The position numbers and the translations under genes are program-made. Positions 9,653 to 19,170 of a stretch of DNA of 64,000 nucleotides are shown in pieces; position 1 is the stretch's first letter; each line of letters opens with the position of its first letter. Where the stretch lies: the NCBI GenBank assembly GCA_040285745.1, contig JAUFOR010000002.1:1302001-1366000 (forward strand), in the 5' to 3' direction. Below the pieces are notes generated by a model. It had not been told where the DNA came from. It ran no database searches and saw nothing but the letters and a program-made list of their open reading frames with translations. The DNA comes from Barthelona sp. PCE (taxonomy: Eukaryota > Metamonada: BaSk clade).

Positions 9653-11200
9653 CTAATAATGAAAAGGGAAGAAGTAATCCACAATTTGCTGGGCTACCAA
9701 ACGGGGTTTATCAAAGAATACATAATGACCACTGTTAACAGTAATGTATTTAACATCACCCTCATTTGCCAAACATCTTGCGTGTTCTGTTGCCCAGTCC
9801 TGTGCCCTCTCCTCTGATGGTTGCGGGTCTAGCTCAGTTGCAGTCATAATCAGAAACTTTAAACCGCTAAAAGAACCACAAACCGGTTCTAGCCAATCAT
9901 CAACTGCTGCGTACACCTCCGGTGTGTATGTCATGAGCTCCCGCCTCCAAGCCATGGAGTGCTTTGAATGCGCATAAGCTGTAGCTACATAAAAACTGTC
10001 AACCAAACCAATGCTTGACCATGAGTAGACATTGGGTGTCAGCAACCCAAATGGTATGAGCAAGGGGCCAAAGAACCCCCGCAGAGACTCAAGCATGGGG
10101 TATTGCTCAATTGTCTGTAACGGTCCTGTATACTGATGCTCTCGTTCGTACCAAGCCTGATTCAGAAAATATGGAGCCGCAGCATCAAACCATACAATAC
10201 CATTAAGGCTTAACCCCGCCTCATGTGCATACTTAATCATAATAACTGAGTGTATTCCGCTGATTGAGTGTGCCCCTAAAACAATCCTGGCGCTTGGAAG
10301 GATATAGCTGTTAAGATATGCCTGAGTTCCCCTCCTCATACCGCTGAGAACCTCAAACATGAGCCTGCCGAGGTTGTCTGGAGTGGCTTCAAACCCCCAT
10401 GAATAACCTGCCTGTCCTAAACCAGGTCTGTCTATGGCGCATGAGCTTATGTTCTTCTTTGCCAGTTCCTGAACCAGCTGATAATATGTCACAGCGGGTG
10501 CCCCTTGTCCTGTGAAAAAGATAAATCCTTCTGATGAATTGTATGGGCCTCCACAAAAGGCAGAGATCTGTAGGTCACGTCCATTGTTATTAATGGCTAT
10601 AGGAACACCTGGAATCTCGGAATAAATGGCACTTGTCACCTGAAGGTGATCCAGTGATACCGTACATAATAAAATAACAGTGATTATATAACAAATTATA
10701 AATGTTATATTGTGCTTTGTGATGGGGCCTGGTACCATATCCTTGGTTCTGTAGCTAATATCGTCGGTCTCTCTCACTGGGACATAATTTTCGAATGAAA
10801 GAAATGCTACACCTAAGGTTAGCACTCCTGACAACACAAAAATAATTCCAACGATTGCAGAATATGTGGTTATAAAAACGTCAGCTCTTATTGCTAGGAT
10901 GATGAGACCAAACGAGATGATGTAGCCTATCACAAAGATTGCGCAAATAAAGAAATGTCCAAGGTGGTGAAAATGTGATATCTCTATCCTTATAGGATTC
11001 TTATATAAATATAGGCCCAGGAGATGAACTAGACTCCCACACACACAGTATATGAGACTGTGAAACCGTAGCACAAAGATACAAACTAGAGCGCATAAAA
11101 ATGATAGAGCAGCCACTAGAGACGAATAGTATTCGAACATGGACTTTTCGTTCTTTGTGTTGTGTCCGCCTGCGCCATCTACTGGCTCGACAACGTTCAT
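9653..11200 (-). CDS. Multi-TM membrane-anchored alpha/beta hydrolase
   Basis: This 515-residue protein has about five hydrophobic segments in residues 25-195, then a C-terminal alpha/beta-hydrolase domain of about 300 residues. The domain shows 'YNSSEGFIFFTGQG' (oxyanion region), 'CAIDRPGLGQAG', a nucleophile elbow GAHSISG with the presumed catalytic Ser, and a late 'VNSGHYVFFDKP' carrying the presumed catalytic His. The acid residue is probably within 'MTATELDPQPSEE'. Substrate is unknown; an ER or plasma-membrane lipase or esterase is a reasonable inference. The combination of several N-terminal TM helices with a hydrolase domain is not one I recognise as a standard family. Confidence 0.7.
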   Translation of the reverse strand: MNVVEPVDGAGGHNTKNEKSMFEYYSSLVAALSFLCALVCIFVLRFHSLIYCVCGSLVHLLGLYLYKNPIRIEISHFHHLGHFFICAIFVIGYIISFGLIILAIRADVFITTYSAIVGIIFVLSGVLTLGVAFLSFENYVPVRETDDISYRTKDMVPGPITKHNITFIICYIITVILLCTVSLDHLQVTSAIYSEIPGVPIAINNNGRDLQISAFCGGPYNSSEGFIFFTGQGAPAVTYYQLVQELAKKNISSCAIDRPGLGQAGYSWGFEATPDNLGRLMFEVLSGMRRGTQAYLNSYILPSARIVLGAHSISGIHSVIMIKYAHEAGLSLNGIVWFDAAAPYFLNQAWYEREHQYTGPLQTIEQYPMLESLRGFFGPLLIPFGLLTPNVYSWSSIGLVDSFYVATAYAHSKHSMAWRRELMTYTPEVYAAVDDWLEPVCGSFSGLKFLIMTATELDPQPSEERAQDWATEHARCLANEGDVKYITVNSGHYVFFDKPRLVAQQIVDYFFPFHY

Positions 11201-11958
11201 ATGATTGTGGAGAAAGTGATTTATGACTTAACACAAGCTGATTCCTGCTTTCTCATTGTAATAACGCAAATCACAATGGTTGAACAGGACTATATTGCCT
11301 TTAAATGCTATTAATGACCTCTACGTAAAGTTGCACAATCTGCTGTTCTGATCGCTTCAGCACACTTATAATTATATTTATGAGATAAATCACGTGTCAA
11401 CTCACTATCTAAAACTGGATTATATCTTGTTAAACATATGAAACTAAACAGGGGAACTTAATATTGAACAAAAGCCTTCTTTTTTCTATAATATGTTGTA
11501 CTATTCGAAACACTATGAATTATGCAAAATTTGTATGCTACAATCATAGAAAGCAAAAAGGAAACTTCTATAAATATGCGCATTGAATATTTTTGTCTCT
11601 TTAGAACCTTTAAACTTACTTAAACACGTATAAATACTGAAATAATTCGGTTACTAATTGTACAGTCAATACCAAGCCTTCCAAAATTCCAAAGTACTTT
11701 CAGAACCTTATTAGACTGAAATTCCACAGCAAAACAGTGTTCAATCGGCTTATATTGGCAGTGGATCAAAAACAATTAAGGACTATCTGAAAACATAGAA
11801 TTTATGAAAAATCTTAAGATTTACACACATTACGAAACTTTCAACACCTGAAACTTCGATTCAGATACATATACAATCTCTATCAGCATCATCAGTAACA
11901 TTCCGTCGCCAATGGCCTTATTAGAAAATTTCATCCTTTTCTTCAACAAATACATATA
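11201..11958. other. Long upstream region between hydrolase and TPI genes
   Basis: These 758 bp of AT-rich DNA separate two divergent genes and contain no credible ORF or RNA gene. They must hold both promoters. No strong inverted repeats were noticed. Confidence 0.5.
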
Positions 11959-12726
11959 ATGCGTAAGACTGTTATTGGTGGTAACTGGAAATGTACCGGA
12001 ACTAAGCAATCCGTTAAAGATTTAACTGAAGCTTTCAACGCATACGAAATCCCTGAAGGTGTTGAGGTTATCATTGGCGCTCCCTTCCTCCATCTCCCTT
12101 ACTTGATCGAGAACCTTAAGCCTGAGATCAAGGTTGCCGCTGAGAACTGTTCCAAGTACGGTTACGGTGCTTATACTGGTAGCATCAACCCCGAGATGCT
12201 TGTTGACTTCGGTCTTGAGTGGGTTATCCTCGGTCACAGTGAACGCCGTCACGTCTTCGGTGAGACCGACGCTATCCTGGCTGAGAAGACCCGTGCTGCT
12301 CTTGACAATGGTCTCAATGTTGTCTTTTGCATTGGTGAGCTCGAGGAAGAGTTCCGTGCTGGCAAGACCAACGAAGTCTGTGGTCGTCAACTTGATGCCA
12401 TTCTCCCCGTAGTCAAGCCTGAGGAGTGGGGCAAGATCATTATTGCCGCTGAACCCGTCTATGCCATTGGTACTGGTATTGTCCCCACTGATGAGCAGAT
12501 CGTCAAAACCCACGCTTTCATCCGTGAATGGTTTGCTGAGAAGGTTTCCCAGGAAGTTGCTGATGAGATTGTCATTCAATATGGTGGTTCTGTTAAGCCC
12601 GCTAACTGTGAGCACCTTGCTACCCTTGCTGGTGTCGATGGTTTCCTTGTCGGTGGTGCTTCCACCAAGGCTTCTTTCACTGATATCATTGCCTCTGGTG
12701 TCACTATCAACGCTCAAAAGCAGTAA
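11959..12726 (+). CDS. TPI: Triosephosphate isomerase
   Basis: This 255-residue glycolytic enzyme interconverts dihydroxyacetone phosphate and glyceraldehyde 3-phosphate. Visible motifs are GGNWK (Lys11), ILGHSERR (catalytic His), AEPVYAIGTG (catalytic Glu and the mobile loop 6) and YGGSVKPAN (phosphate-binding loop). In nearly all TPIs the loop-6 hinge reads YEPVWAIGTG. Here Tyr is replaced by Ala before the Glu, and the hinge Trp is replaced by Tyr. Codon use is strongly biased (GGT, CGT, AAG, GTC/GTT), as expected for high expression, and creates a long meaningless antisense ORF. No targeting peptide is visible, so it is probably cytosolic. Confidence 0.97.
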   Translation: MRKTVIGGNWKCTGTKQSVKDLTEAFNAYEIPEGVEVIIGAPFLHLPYLIENLKPEIKVAAENCSKYGYGAYTGSINPEMLVDFGLEWVILGHSERRHVFGETDAILAEKTRAALDNGLNVVFCIGELEEEFRAGKTNEVCGRQLDAILPVVKPEEWGKIIIAAEPVYAIGTGIVPTDEQIVKTHAFIREWFAEKVSQEVADEIVIQYGGSVKPANCEHLATLAGVDGFLVGGASTKASFTDIIASGVTINAQKQ

Positions 12727-12768
12727 ATATTGTGCTATTCTTCTTTTATCCTTTTTCAAAACATTGTT

Positions 12769-13413
12769 ATGTCATTGACTGCTTTAAGGGCACTTCAAGC
12801 GGGCAATGTATCCATGGGAAATAAAAGCGAAGGGTCTGAACCTCCTAGAAAGATGCAAGCCGTTTCTTACTACTTGCTGATCAAGAGGGTTCCATACAAT
12901 ATTGACGAAAGTGACATTGCAGTAAGTTTGGGGTTGGGGCGTGATCAAGTTGAGCTTTTACTCACAAAACGAGGGAATTTTTCTGGACAAGCAAAGTTAA
13001 CTTTGAATTTTCGTGAAAAATTTGATGAAATTCTGGATATGGGAAGTGTAGTGCTACAATCCGGAAGTAGAAAGTCCAAAATAGTACCCTATGATCAGAA
13101 AAAGAAAAACACAACTTTCACAGAGCTTTATATCCCCGGTTGCACAGATTTAAAGGCTTTATGTGCTTCGGTTGAACAAACACATAATGTTCAGATCAAA
13201 AACGCTCGACTAAGTCTTAAAAATGCAGTTTTATCACTGGGAACTAATGCTGATGCTGAAAAAATTTTACTTGGTGCATCTATAAACGTGAACGGTAAAA
13301 GCTATCCAGTGTTCATGTACCACCCAAGGAAAGCACATAAACGAAAGAAGCAAAGTAATGAACGAAAGAGACGTACTGTTAAGATTGTAATACCTGACCT
13401 TGCGCCAGAGTGA
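12769..13413 (+). CDS. Putative RRM-like RNA-binding protein
   Basis: The 214-residue product starts MSLTALRALQAGN; an earlier in-frame ATG at 12730 lies only 3 bp after the TPI stop. Residues about 30-110 look like an RRM: a strand LLIKRVPYN resembling RNP2, a helix, then strands ending in 'SKIVPYD'. A second, weaker unit may follow ('TELYIPGCTDLKALC...'). The C-terminus has a basic tail rich in Lys/Arg (KAHKRKKQ, ERKRRTVK). I do not recognise a specific family. The start codon is only 42 bp downstream of TPI on the same strand. Confidence 0.55.
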   Translation: MSLTALRALQAGNVSMGNKSEGSEPPRKMQAVSYYLLIKRVPYNIDESDIAVSLGLGRDQVELLLTKRGNFSGQAKLTLNFREKFDEILDMGSVVLQSGSRKSKIVPYDQKKKNTTFTELYIPGCTDLKALCASVEQTHNVQIKNARLSLKNAVLSLGTNADAEKILLGASINVNGKSYPVFMYHPRKAHKRKKQSNERKRRTVKIVIPDLAPE

Positions 13414-13528
13414 TGATCCAATTCTGATCAGTAAGTCCAATTTAACAAAGTGCGTCGGAATATTCTAAATACTATGATGCAATTGTTTCATAAAATCATA
13501 GGTAAATAAATATTAAAAATACTCTTTT

Positions 13529-14146
13529 TTACTCTGTGAGTTCCTGTCTACACGCTGCAAAGAACGGATACATGGTCAAGTATGACTCATACACCTCCTT
13601 TTGCGTCTTGCATGACAAAGCAATCGTTTTACCGCTTCTATAAACTCTAATCTTAGCGTTACCTCCACTTGGAATCATCACTTTTGCAGCAGCATTCACA
13701 TCCGGCCTGTAATCGATGCAGTTAAACGGTGTCAACTCGGTCTCTAAAGCATATAGGTCGATTGGAAATCCCAGGTCACATTGGACAACCATGTGAACAA
13801 TTTCTATATCGATACTATTGTTTGTGGGGTTGCAGTTGAATCGACGCAGCGCCCTCAGGAGCTTGCGCACGGCTATATCGTTATCTTTCTCTGATTTAGC
13901 CCCGGTCATTAGCATACGACCGTTGCTGAATAAGGAAAGAGTTACTGAAGGGTTACTGAAGCGCACATACATGGCGGGGAAGCGCTGAGGCATGTATCTT
14001 GCACCGCGGATAACCTTTGCAAGCTCAGATAAATTCGGAGCTTCTGGGAAGTCGAGCTTGGTCTTTGCTACCACGTTACAAATTCTTATACGGGTAGAAG
14101 TTCTGGATTCAAACTTTCGCTGAAGTTCTGATACATCGTCGGACAT
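13529..14146 (-). CDS. TBP: TATA-binding protein (TBP) or TBP-related factor, divergent second repeat
   Basis: The 205-residue protein has the two-repeat TBP saddle. Repeat 1 (about 20-110) reads 'IRICNVVAKTKLDF...RYMPQRFPAMYVRFSNP...LFSNGRMLMTGAKSE', keeping both DNA-kinking Phe positions. Repeat 2 (about 115-200) has 'VVQCDLGFPIDLYALE' and 'VYRSGKTIALSCKTQKEVYESY'. By eye alignment the two Phe of this repeat are replaced (Asn-Ala instead of Phe-Pro, Tyr instead of Phe), and the 'TGAK' of the final strand is SCK. TBP nucleates Pol I, II and III preinitiation complexes. Whether this is the sole TBP or a TRF-like paralogue cannot be told from this window. Confidence 0.85.
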   Translation of the reverse strand: MSDDVSELQRKFESRTSTRIRICNVVAKTKLDFPEAPNLSELAKVIRGARYMPQRFPAMYVRFSNPSVTLSLFSNGRMLMTGAKSEKDNDIAVRKLLRALRRFNCNPTNNSIDIEIVHMVVQCDLGFPIDLYALETELTPFNCIDYRPDVNAAAKVMIPSGGNAKIRVYRSGKTIALSCKTQKEVYESYLTMYPFFAACRQELTE

Positions 14147-14312
14147 TTAATAACAATGAACAAAAAAATATGGAAAACAAGCAAGGGTAGAAAGAAAAAA
14201 ATCAAAGAAACAACAAAGAGGTGAATTCTATGATGTTTGTGTGTGATGAAGAATGAGTCCCAAACAAAGAAAAGGCAGAATTACTCGACTACACATTTTC
14301 TCCTCCATTTCA
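14147..14312. promoter_or_regulatory. Divergent promoter, TBP / multi-TM protein
   Basis: This 166-bp A-rich spacer separates the TBP ATG from the chosen ATG of the membrane protein. An in-frame ATG at 14253 would shorten it. No clear element seen. Confidence 0.35.
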
Positions 14313-15557
14313 ATGAGTGCTCCTTCAGCACCTGCATCTGTGAACATACCTGTTGTTCCAAGTGTTCCTAATGCACCTAATGCACCATACTCTCATTATC
14401 AACCTGAGAATGAATACATTCAAGAGCCTGAAGCTGTCCACATATCTCCTGTGGTGATATTTTTCAAGTTCCTCAAGAATAAGCTGTGCTCTGCAAGCTT
14501 GTCTGGTGAATTCTTTGGTTTGTTGATAATTTTTCTTACTTTTATTGCACAAGTTTTCACAATATTATCAGACAGTAAGGCGTATCGGTTCTGGGTATTT
14601 GTCCTATCCTTCATTTTGTTCTTTGTCAAGAATATAGCATATGATGATATGTTCAATCCATGGTCTGATGATATCCAAACTTTTGTACCGTTCAGAATCA
14701 TTGCATTTATCTTTGATTTTGTGATTGTATCAATTTTTTGTTTGTACATACTAGTCTATATTACTAATCTTTCCTATGTGTTTACTTTCTTCGGATATGA
14801 ATCTGATTACTACGACAATATACAATCATTTAACATATATGAGCGCTTCAGTTGGATATGGTCATGGTCTTTGATCTGGCAAGGAATGATTTATACATTC
14901 TTTATGTGCTGTAGTATTCTTCCTTTCGTTGTCATGGGTCTTAGCGTTGTTTGTGGCTTTAATTTTATAGCAGTCTTTAGTTCGTTGGGTAACATCAGCA
15001 ACATGTCTTCTGCTGATGGTGGAAGAAAGTTTATGATTCTCACGTTTTTCTTCAACCTTATTTCAATTGTTGGTGCAGTAGGTGGATGGTTTTTGATATA
15101 CCTTACTGGTACATACGCAACAGAGATCACAAGTGCTTGGATTGTGCTCATATCTTTTATTTATTGCTTGTTCTATTACGTTATGATCTTGAAAGAAAAA
15201 TCCAATGATGCGCTTGACTTTGGTAGTAATGATGAAGATATTTTTGTGGGCTCTGTCATCCAAGGTGTTCTTATGTTCTTCTTCTGTTTCCAAGTATTTG
15301 CATATTACTTTATTTCTTCCATTGAGTATTTAATGGCCAAGTTTTTTGGAGGTTATACTTTGCACACTTTCAAGTTTTATTTTGGTCTTTCTTGGAGCAG
15401 GTTTGGACGAATGTGGTTGTACATATTAATTGTTTTTGCTTTTTTAGGAATTATTTTGGGGCTGTTAGCGTATGTTAAAAAATGTGTATCCTCATATCAG
15501 CAATTTGCTGCTGAATTTGCAACACAGCAAGGAAAGAAGAAAAAAGGAGAAGTTTAG
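14313..15557 (+). CDS. Orphan multi-TM membrane protein with Pro-rich N-terminus
   Basis: The product is 414 residues from the ATG at 14313; an in-frame ATG at 14253 would add 20 residues. Residues 1-45 are Pro/Ala/Asn rich (VNIPVVPSVPNAPNAP) and cytosolic-looking. About eight strongly hydrophobic segments follow, with conserved-looking aromatic loops such as 'FFGYESDYYDN', 'RFSWIWSWSL' and 'FYFGLSWSRFGRMW'. The C-terminus is a lysine-rich tail ending KKKKGEV. I do not recognise the family. It converges on BBS7 with 18 bp between stop codons. Confidence 0.7.
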   Translation: MSAPSAPASVNIPVVPSVPNAPNAPYSHYQPENEYIQEPEAVHISPVVIFFKFLKNKLCSASLSGEFFGLLIIFLTFIAQVFTILSDSKAYRFWVFVLSFILFFVKNIAYDDMFNPWSDDIQTFVPFRIIAFIFDFVIVSIFCLYILVYITNLSYVFTFFGYESDYYDNIQSFNIYERFSWIWSWSLIWQGMIYTFFMCCSILPFVVMGLSVVCGFNFIAVFSSLGNISNMSSADGGRKFMILTFFFNLISIVGAVGGWFLIYLTGTYATEITSAWIVLISFIYCLFYYVMILKEKSNDALDFGSNDEDIFVGSVIQGVLMFFFCFQVFAYYFISSIEYLMAKFFGGYTLHTFKFYFGLSWSRFGRMWLYILIVFAFLGIILGLLAYVKKCVSSYQQFAAEFATQQGKKKKGEV

Positions 15558-15574
15558 TTTATCAATTTTTTCAT

Positions 15575-15580
15575 TTTATT
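15575..15580 (-). terminator. Poly(A) signal overlapping BBS7 stop codon
   Basis: AATAAA on the minus strand contains the BBS7 stop TAA. Confidence 0.5.
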
Positions 15581-17735
15581 CATGAAGTTGTACATTTGCT
15601 GGATTTTCGAAAAATTGACTGAGTATCTCGAATGAAAAATCGTTCAAATTGATAATTGCATCAAATTTCTCAATATGCTGCTGTACAATTTTATATCGTC
15701 CTTTTAATCTCCACAAGTCAATAAATAAATCAATAAGCAACCCCTTTAGGAAATCCAAGTCCCTCCTGCTTTGCTTCTCTTCTACCATTAATTCAAACTC
15801 ATTGTCCAAAACTTGTTGATATTTTTCAGGCAACTTGGCATCAAGCTCGATGTGCATTGATATCTCCTTAATCCAAGGGAGGAGTTGAACGCTACTAACA
15901 ACGTTCACGGCCTTCTCCATCTTCGGATATAGCAAACCAATGACGTGTCGAACTGCCTCCATTGAAAGTACAACGCTAGGCCTAATCTGGATGAAGGACT
16001 GTGTAGCCCTTGTTGAGACGAATTCCTTCACAATAGCAATGATTGAACAGTTGTTACTACAGAATGTCGCCTTCTCCTCTTCTAAATCAATCTTTAGGAA
16101 CGTTTGCAAAAATACATTTTCAAAGAAAAACTTATCATTCGAATTTCGTATGTTAAAGTCTGAGATGACGTCTGCAAGCCATGTTTTCATGTCTAAATCA
16201 GTAAAATTTCCTTCGATAGTCAATACGTGATGATCCAAACCCGAATATTTAGTTTGGTACTCGTTCTTCGAAATCTTCGTGTGAAGAACAAGAGGCTTAA
16301 TAGGGATCTTAACCAAAGCAGCGCTTCGTGGCTGACTTAAACCGAGAACCTTACACAAAATGTTCCCACTCGCACCCTCTATCACTCTGAAACTAAAGGA
16401 CAAGTTGGATCGATGCTCGGGTGACGCGTACACCAGCTGGACGGGAACGCCCTGGTCGTCTTCCTGATTACGGGACAAAACTGTATTCTCTCCATCAACG
16501 ACGTCAAGGCCTTCCGCGCTGACAATCTCGATCTGGACATCACTGACGATCGCAACGTAATCAACATTGACATCAGCCTCCAAGAAAACATTGACAACCG
16601 CGTTCGAGCTATCTATATTGAATGATGAATGTACACGTACAGTCTGTACTGTCGCAATACCGGACTTGCTCAATTCTTTAAACTTATCAGCAGATGCTGT
16701 CACCTTTGACTCCAAATTACCAATGATCTTTTTTAGTTTTGCAACCTCTATGTTACTTTCTTCGAGACTGATCTCTTCTTTCTCTTCCTCTTCTGTCGCC
16801 TCCAACGGTTTCAGGCACACAACCTTACCGGAGTACATGACAAGGGCAATCTCATTCAAAGTAAGCTGCGTGAACTTTCCAACCAGGATTTTTGAAATGG
16901 ACGATGAAAAGTTCTCACTATAAATTGTAGTATAGCTGTTCCCGTCCATTCCCAACACGAAAACATCGCCGTTATCACATCCTACGACACAATACTCATC
17001 GTTAAGATTAAATCTGGCCTGTTCCAAGCATACTGGGAAACTTGTTGTTTTTAACTTCATTTCAAACACTTTAACAAGCTCTGTGTTACGCACATTGAAT
17101 TTTCCAAACATTCCTTTACGCGTTCCATAGTATAAAGCATCATTTTCATCATCAAAAAGTAAAGCAGTAACATTCTCCTCTAAGAAGACCCTGGATTCAA
17201 CACCGTCACTATTCTTGATAACCTGAATGGAGCTATCTGAACACGCGACAAACGCCCTGAAGTTGTTGCTGTTGGGTGGAGTAAATGCAACAGCTGTTAT
17301 ATCCTCTCCTGGAATTAGAAATCCTGAACCGCACTCATCCTCAAAAAAATTAAGAGCAACCTCACCTGCTGTGACAAGTTCAACCCCACTGACGTGCAGA
17401 TTACTGATATCCTCAGACAAACCGGATTCAAATTCGTAAAAAACACTACCCTTTTTTTTAATTCCAAAAACATCTGTTTCCATGGCTACGAAGGCCCTGT
17501 CGAGCTTTTTGCCCGGAATTCCGCTTAAACACATGCTTGTTACACTTGAAGAGAAAGATTTTGACCATGCCTGTTGAAACATCTGTTTCCGATAACTAAA
17601 ACATGTTACTGTACCATCAATGTCACCTGCTACAAGTTTCTGACACTTTTTCCCGTTAAACGGAAACGCAATAGCACAATTCCTTTCAATAGGACCCAAA
17701 CGTGCTATTTCCGTATTTTGAAAGAATAATTTCAT
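15576..17735 (-). CDS. BBS7: BBSome subunit BBS7
   Basis: At 719 residues the protein matches the usual BBS7 length (about 715). The N-terminal beta-propeller opens with 'QKLVAGDIDGTVTCFSYRK', the BBS7 signature 'GDxDGxVxCF'. It continues with 'AFVAMETDVFGIKKKGSVFYEF' and 'LSEDISNLHVSG'. A coiled coil follows at about 340-360, then a gamma-adaptin-ear-like region and a helical C-terminus. BBS7 assembles with BBS2 and BBS9 in the BBSome, the coat that moves membrane proteins in and out of cilia. Together with BBS5 in this window it shows that the organism keeps a working BBSome. Confidence 0.85.
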   Translation of the reverse strand: MKLFFQNTEIARLGPIERNCAIAFPFNGKKCQKLVAGDIDGTVTCFSYRKQMFQQAWSKSFSSSVTSMCLSGIPGKKLDRAFVAMETDVFGIKKKGSVFYEFESGLSEDISNLHVSGVELVTAGEVALNFFEDECGSGFLIPGEDITAVAFTPPNSNNFRAFVACSDSSIQVIKNSDGVESRVFLEENVTALLFDDENDALYYGTRKGMFGKFNVRNTELVKVFEMKLKTTSFPVCLEQARFNLNDEYCVVGCDNGDVFVLGMDGNSYTTIYSENFSSSISKILVGKFTQLTLNEIALVMYSGKVVCLKPLEATEEEEKEEISLEESNIEVAKLKKIIGNLESKVTASADKFKELSKSGIATVQTVRVHSSFNIDSSNAVVNVFLEADVNVDYVAIVSDVQIEIVSAEGLDVVDGENTVLSRNQEDDQGVPVQLVYASPEHRSNLSFSFRVIEGASGNILCKVLGLSQPRSAALVKIPIKPLVLHTKISKNEYQTKYSGLDHHVLTIEGNFTDLDMKTWLADVISDFNIRNSNDKFFFENVFLQTFLKIDLEEEKATFCSNNCSIIAIVKEFVSTRATQSFIQIRPSVVLSMEAVRHVIGLLYPKMEKAVNVVSSVQLLPWIKEISMHIELDAKLPEKYQQVLDNEFELMVEEKQSRRDLDFLKGLLIDLFIDLWRLKGRYKIVQQHIEKFDAIINLNDFSFEILSQFFENPANVQLHE

Positions 17736-17843
17736 GATATTTCCCTATATGAGGCAAAGGCTCGTGAAAAAAATAACAAAAAAGATGTACAAAAAGAAAA
17801 AACATCTTAGAATCAGCAAAAGTATTTAATCTTTATTTGCGAA

Positions 17844-18878
17844 TTAGAAATTATCCTCAATATCATGCTCGTTCAGCCCATCGTCTGTGCTCTCTAAACC
17901 AGACATCTTTAATATACGTGCAGATAAACTAACAATTTTGTTCTCAACAACGGGTGAATCTTCAAACAATTTTTGCTTGTAAAAGCTATCCATATCTGAT
18001 GCAGATGCTGTGAGATCCATGTCTGCTATCTCCAACAGACTAGCTTGCGTTTTAACAGGGGTTGATACACTTTTCTTAGGTGATGCAATAACTAAACTTC
18101 TATGTAACTTCTTCTTCTTATCTGTCTTAATAGTATATTGCTTTTTTAATTGATCAACAACCTTACGCTTCTCAAAAATTTTGTTCTTCAAATTTTCTGT
18201 GTCCTCTGTCTCCTCAATCAACTTCTGCTTCAAATCTACAATCATATCCTTCTTTTCATTGAATTCTTCATAATCAATACCCTCTCTCTCAAACAAAATC
18301 TCTCCAATAGAATCATATTTGCTTGTAAGCTTTTCAAACTCATCCTTTAGTGTGTTTAGTTCCAATATGGCCTTAGAGTGGTTCTTTTTCAACACACAAT
18401 AATTGTCCATATAATCTTTTAAGAGCTGTGTGTGCTTCAATTCATATTCTCCAATACTCATCTTCAAATCTTCAATATCAGCCTCAAAAACCTTCACTTT
18501 CTCTTTGTCAGCAAGTAATTCTTCTTTTCTAGCAAGTAAACTAGCCTTGCGCTTCATTATCTCGGTGTGCTCATCTTTAACAATCTGGTGCTCCTTCTCC
18601 CTGTCCTTAAGATCCTGCTTATAGAAAGACAAACGTCCTTCAATGACACCAAATAAATGTAGATCTGTGTTATTCAAATCTTCTCGCGAGTTCACAACTG
18701 CTGAAGGTAGTACAGTGTGAAAGGCTTCCTCCAGCTCTGTTTCGTTCTTTTCGGGGATGCTTACCTCATCAGGAATCGATACTTCAATATCTACAATTTT
18801 CTTCGCTTCAGCTTCGTATTCGTCGTTAATAACATTGCTGCTGTCCAATTTCAGAGCAAAGGGTCTGAAATCTGCCAT
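17844..18878 (-). CDS. Coiled-coil protein of unknown function
   Basis: The 344-residue product starts at the ATG reading MADFRPFAL. The frame extends upstream only through non-ATG codons. Residues about 80-275 are a long, highly charged coiled coil, followed by a basic 'KTDKKKKLHRSL' patch and an acidic C-terminus. No family was recognised. It lies 108 bp upstream of BBS7 on the same strand and divergent from the Canopy-like gene. A ciliary role would be guesswork from the neighbourhood. Confidence 0.65.
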   Translation of the reverse strand: MADFRPFALKLDSSNVINDEYEAEAKKIVDIEVSIPDEVSIPEKNETELEEAFHTVLPSAVVNSREDLNNTDLHLFGVIEGRLSFYKQDLKDREKEHQIVKDEHTEIMKRKASLLARKEELLADKEKVKVFEADIEDLKMSIGEYELKHTQLLKDYMDNYCVLKKNHSKAILELNTLKDEFEKLTSKYDSIGEILFEREGIDYEEFNEKKDMIVDLKQKLIEETEDTENLKNKIFEKRKVVDQLKKQYTIKTDKKKKLHRSLVIASPKKSVSTPVKTQASLLEIADMDLTASASDMDSFYKQKLFEDSPVVENKIVSLSARILKMSGLESTDDGLNEHDIEDNF

Positions 18879-19170
18879 TATTAGCCCAGTTACTTGCAAT
18901 AAGAATGCGAAATGGGAAAACAACCAAAAATTTCCTCCTTTGAAATAGTTCGATGTTCAAATTGTTTTTCTCTGGAATTTCACCACGCTCACCAAAAATA
19001 GAGCTATAACAAGTCTCACATGACCTGAAATACATTGAATACCTACACAACCTATAAGCATAAATTGTGATGGTTCAAACCTCCAAGTAGCAGTATTTAA
19101 CCCCGTTTCCCTCATTCAAGTAACCAAAATAAATCACAAACTTGTTACGCATTTCTCTCCCATTTCATCA

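Noticed and set aside
11201-11958. Hidden gene upstream of TPI
   Set aside because: No ORF above 60 codons, no splice-linked exons and no tRNA boxes seen.
12022-12759. 245-codon minus-strand ORF opposite TPI
   Set aside because: It is a shadow produced by strong codon bias in TPI; it is low-complexity Thr/Leu/Ser and lacks any domain.
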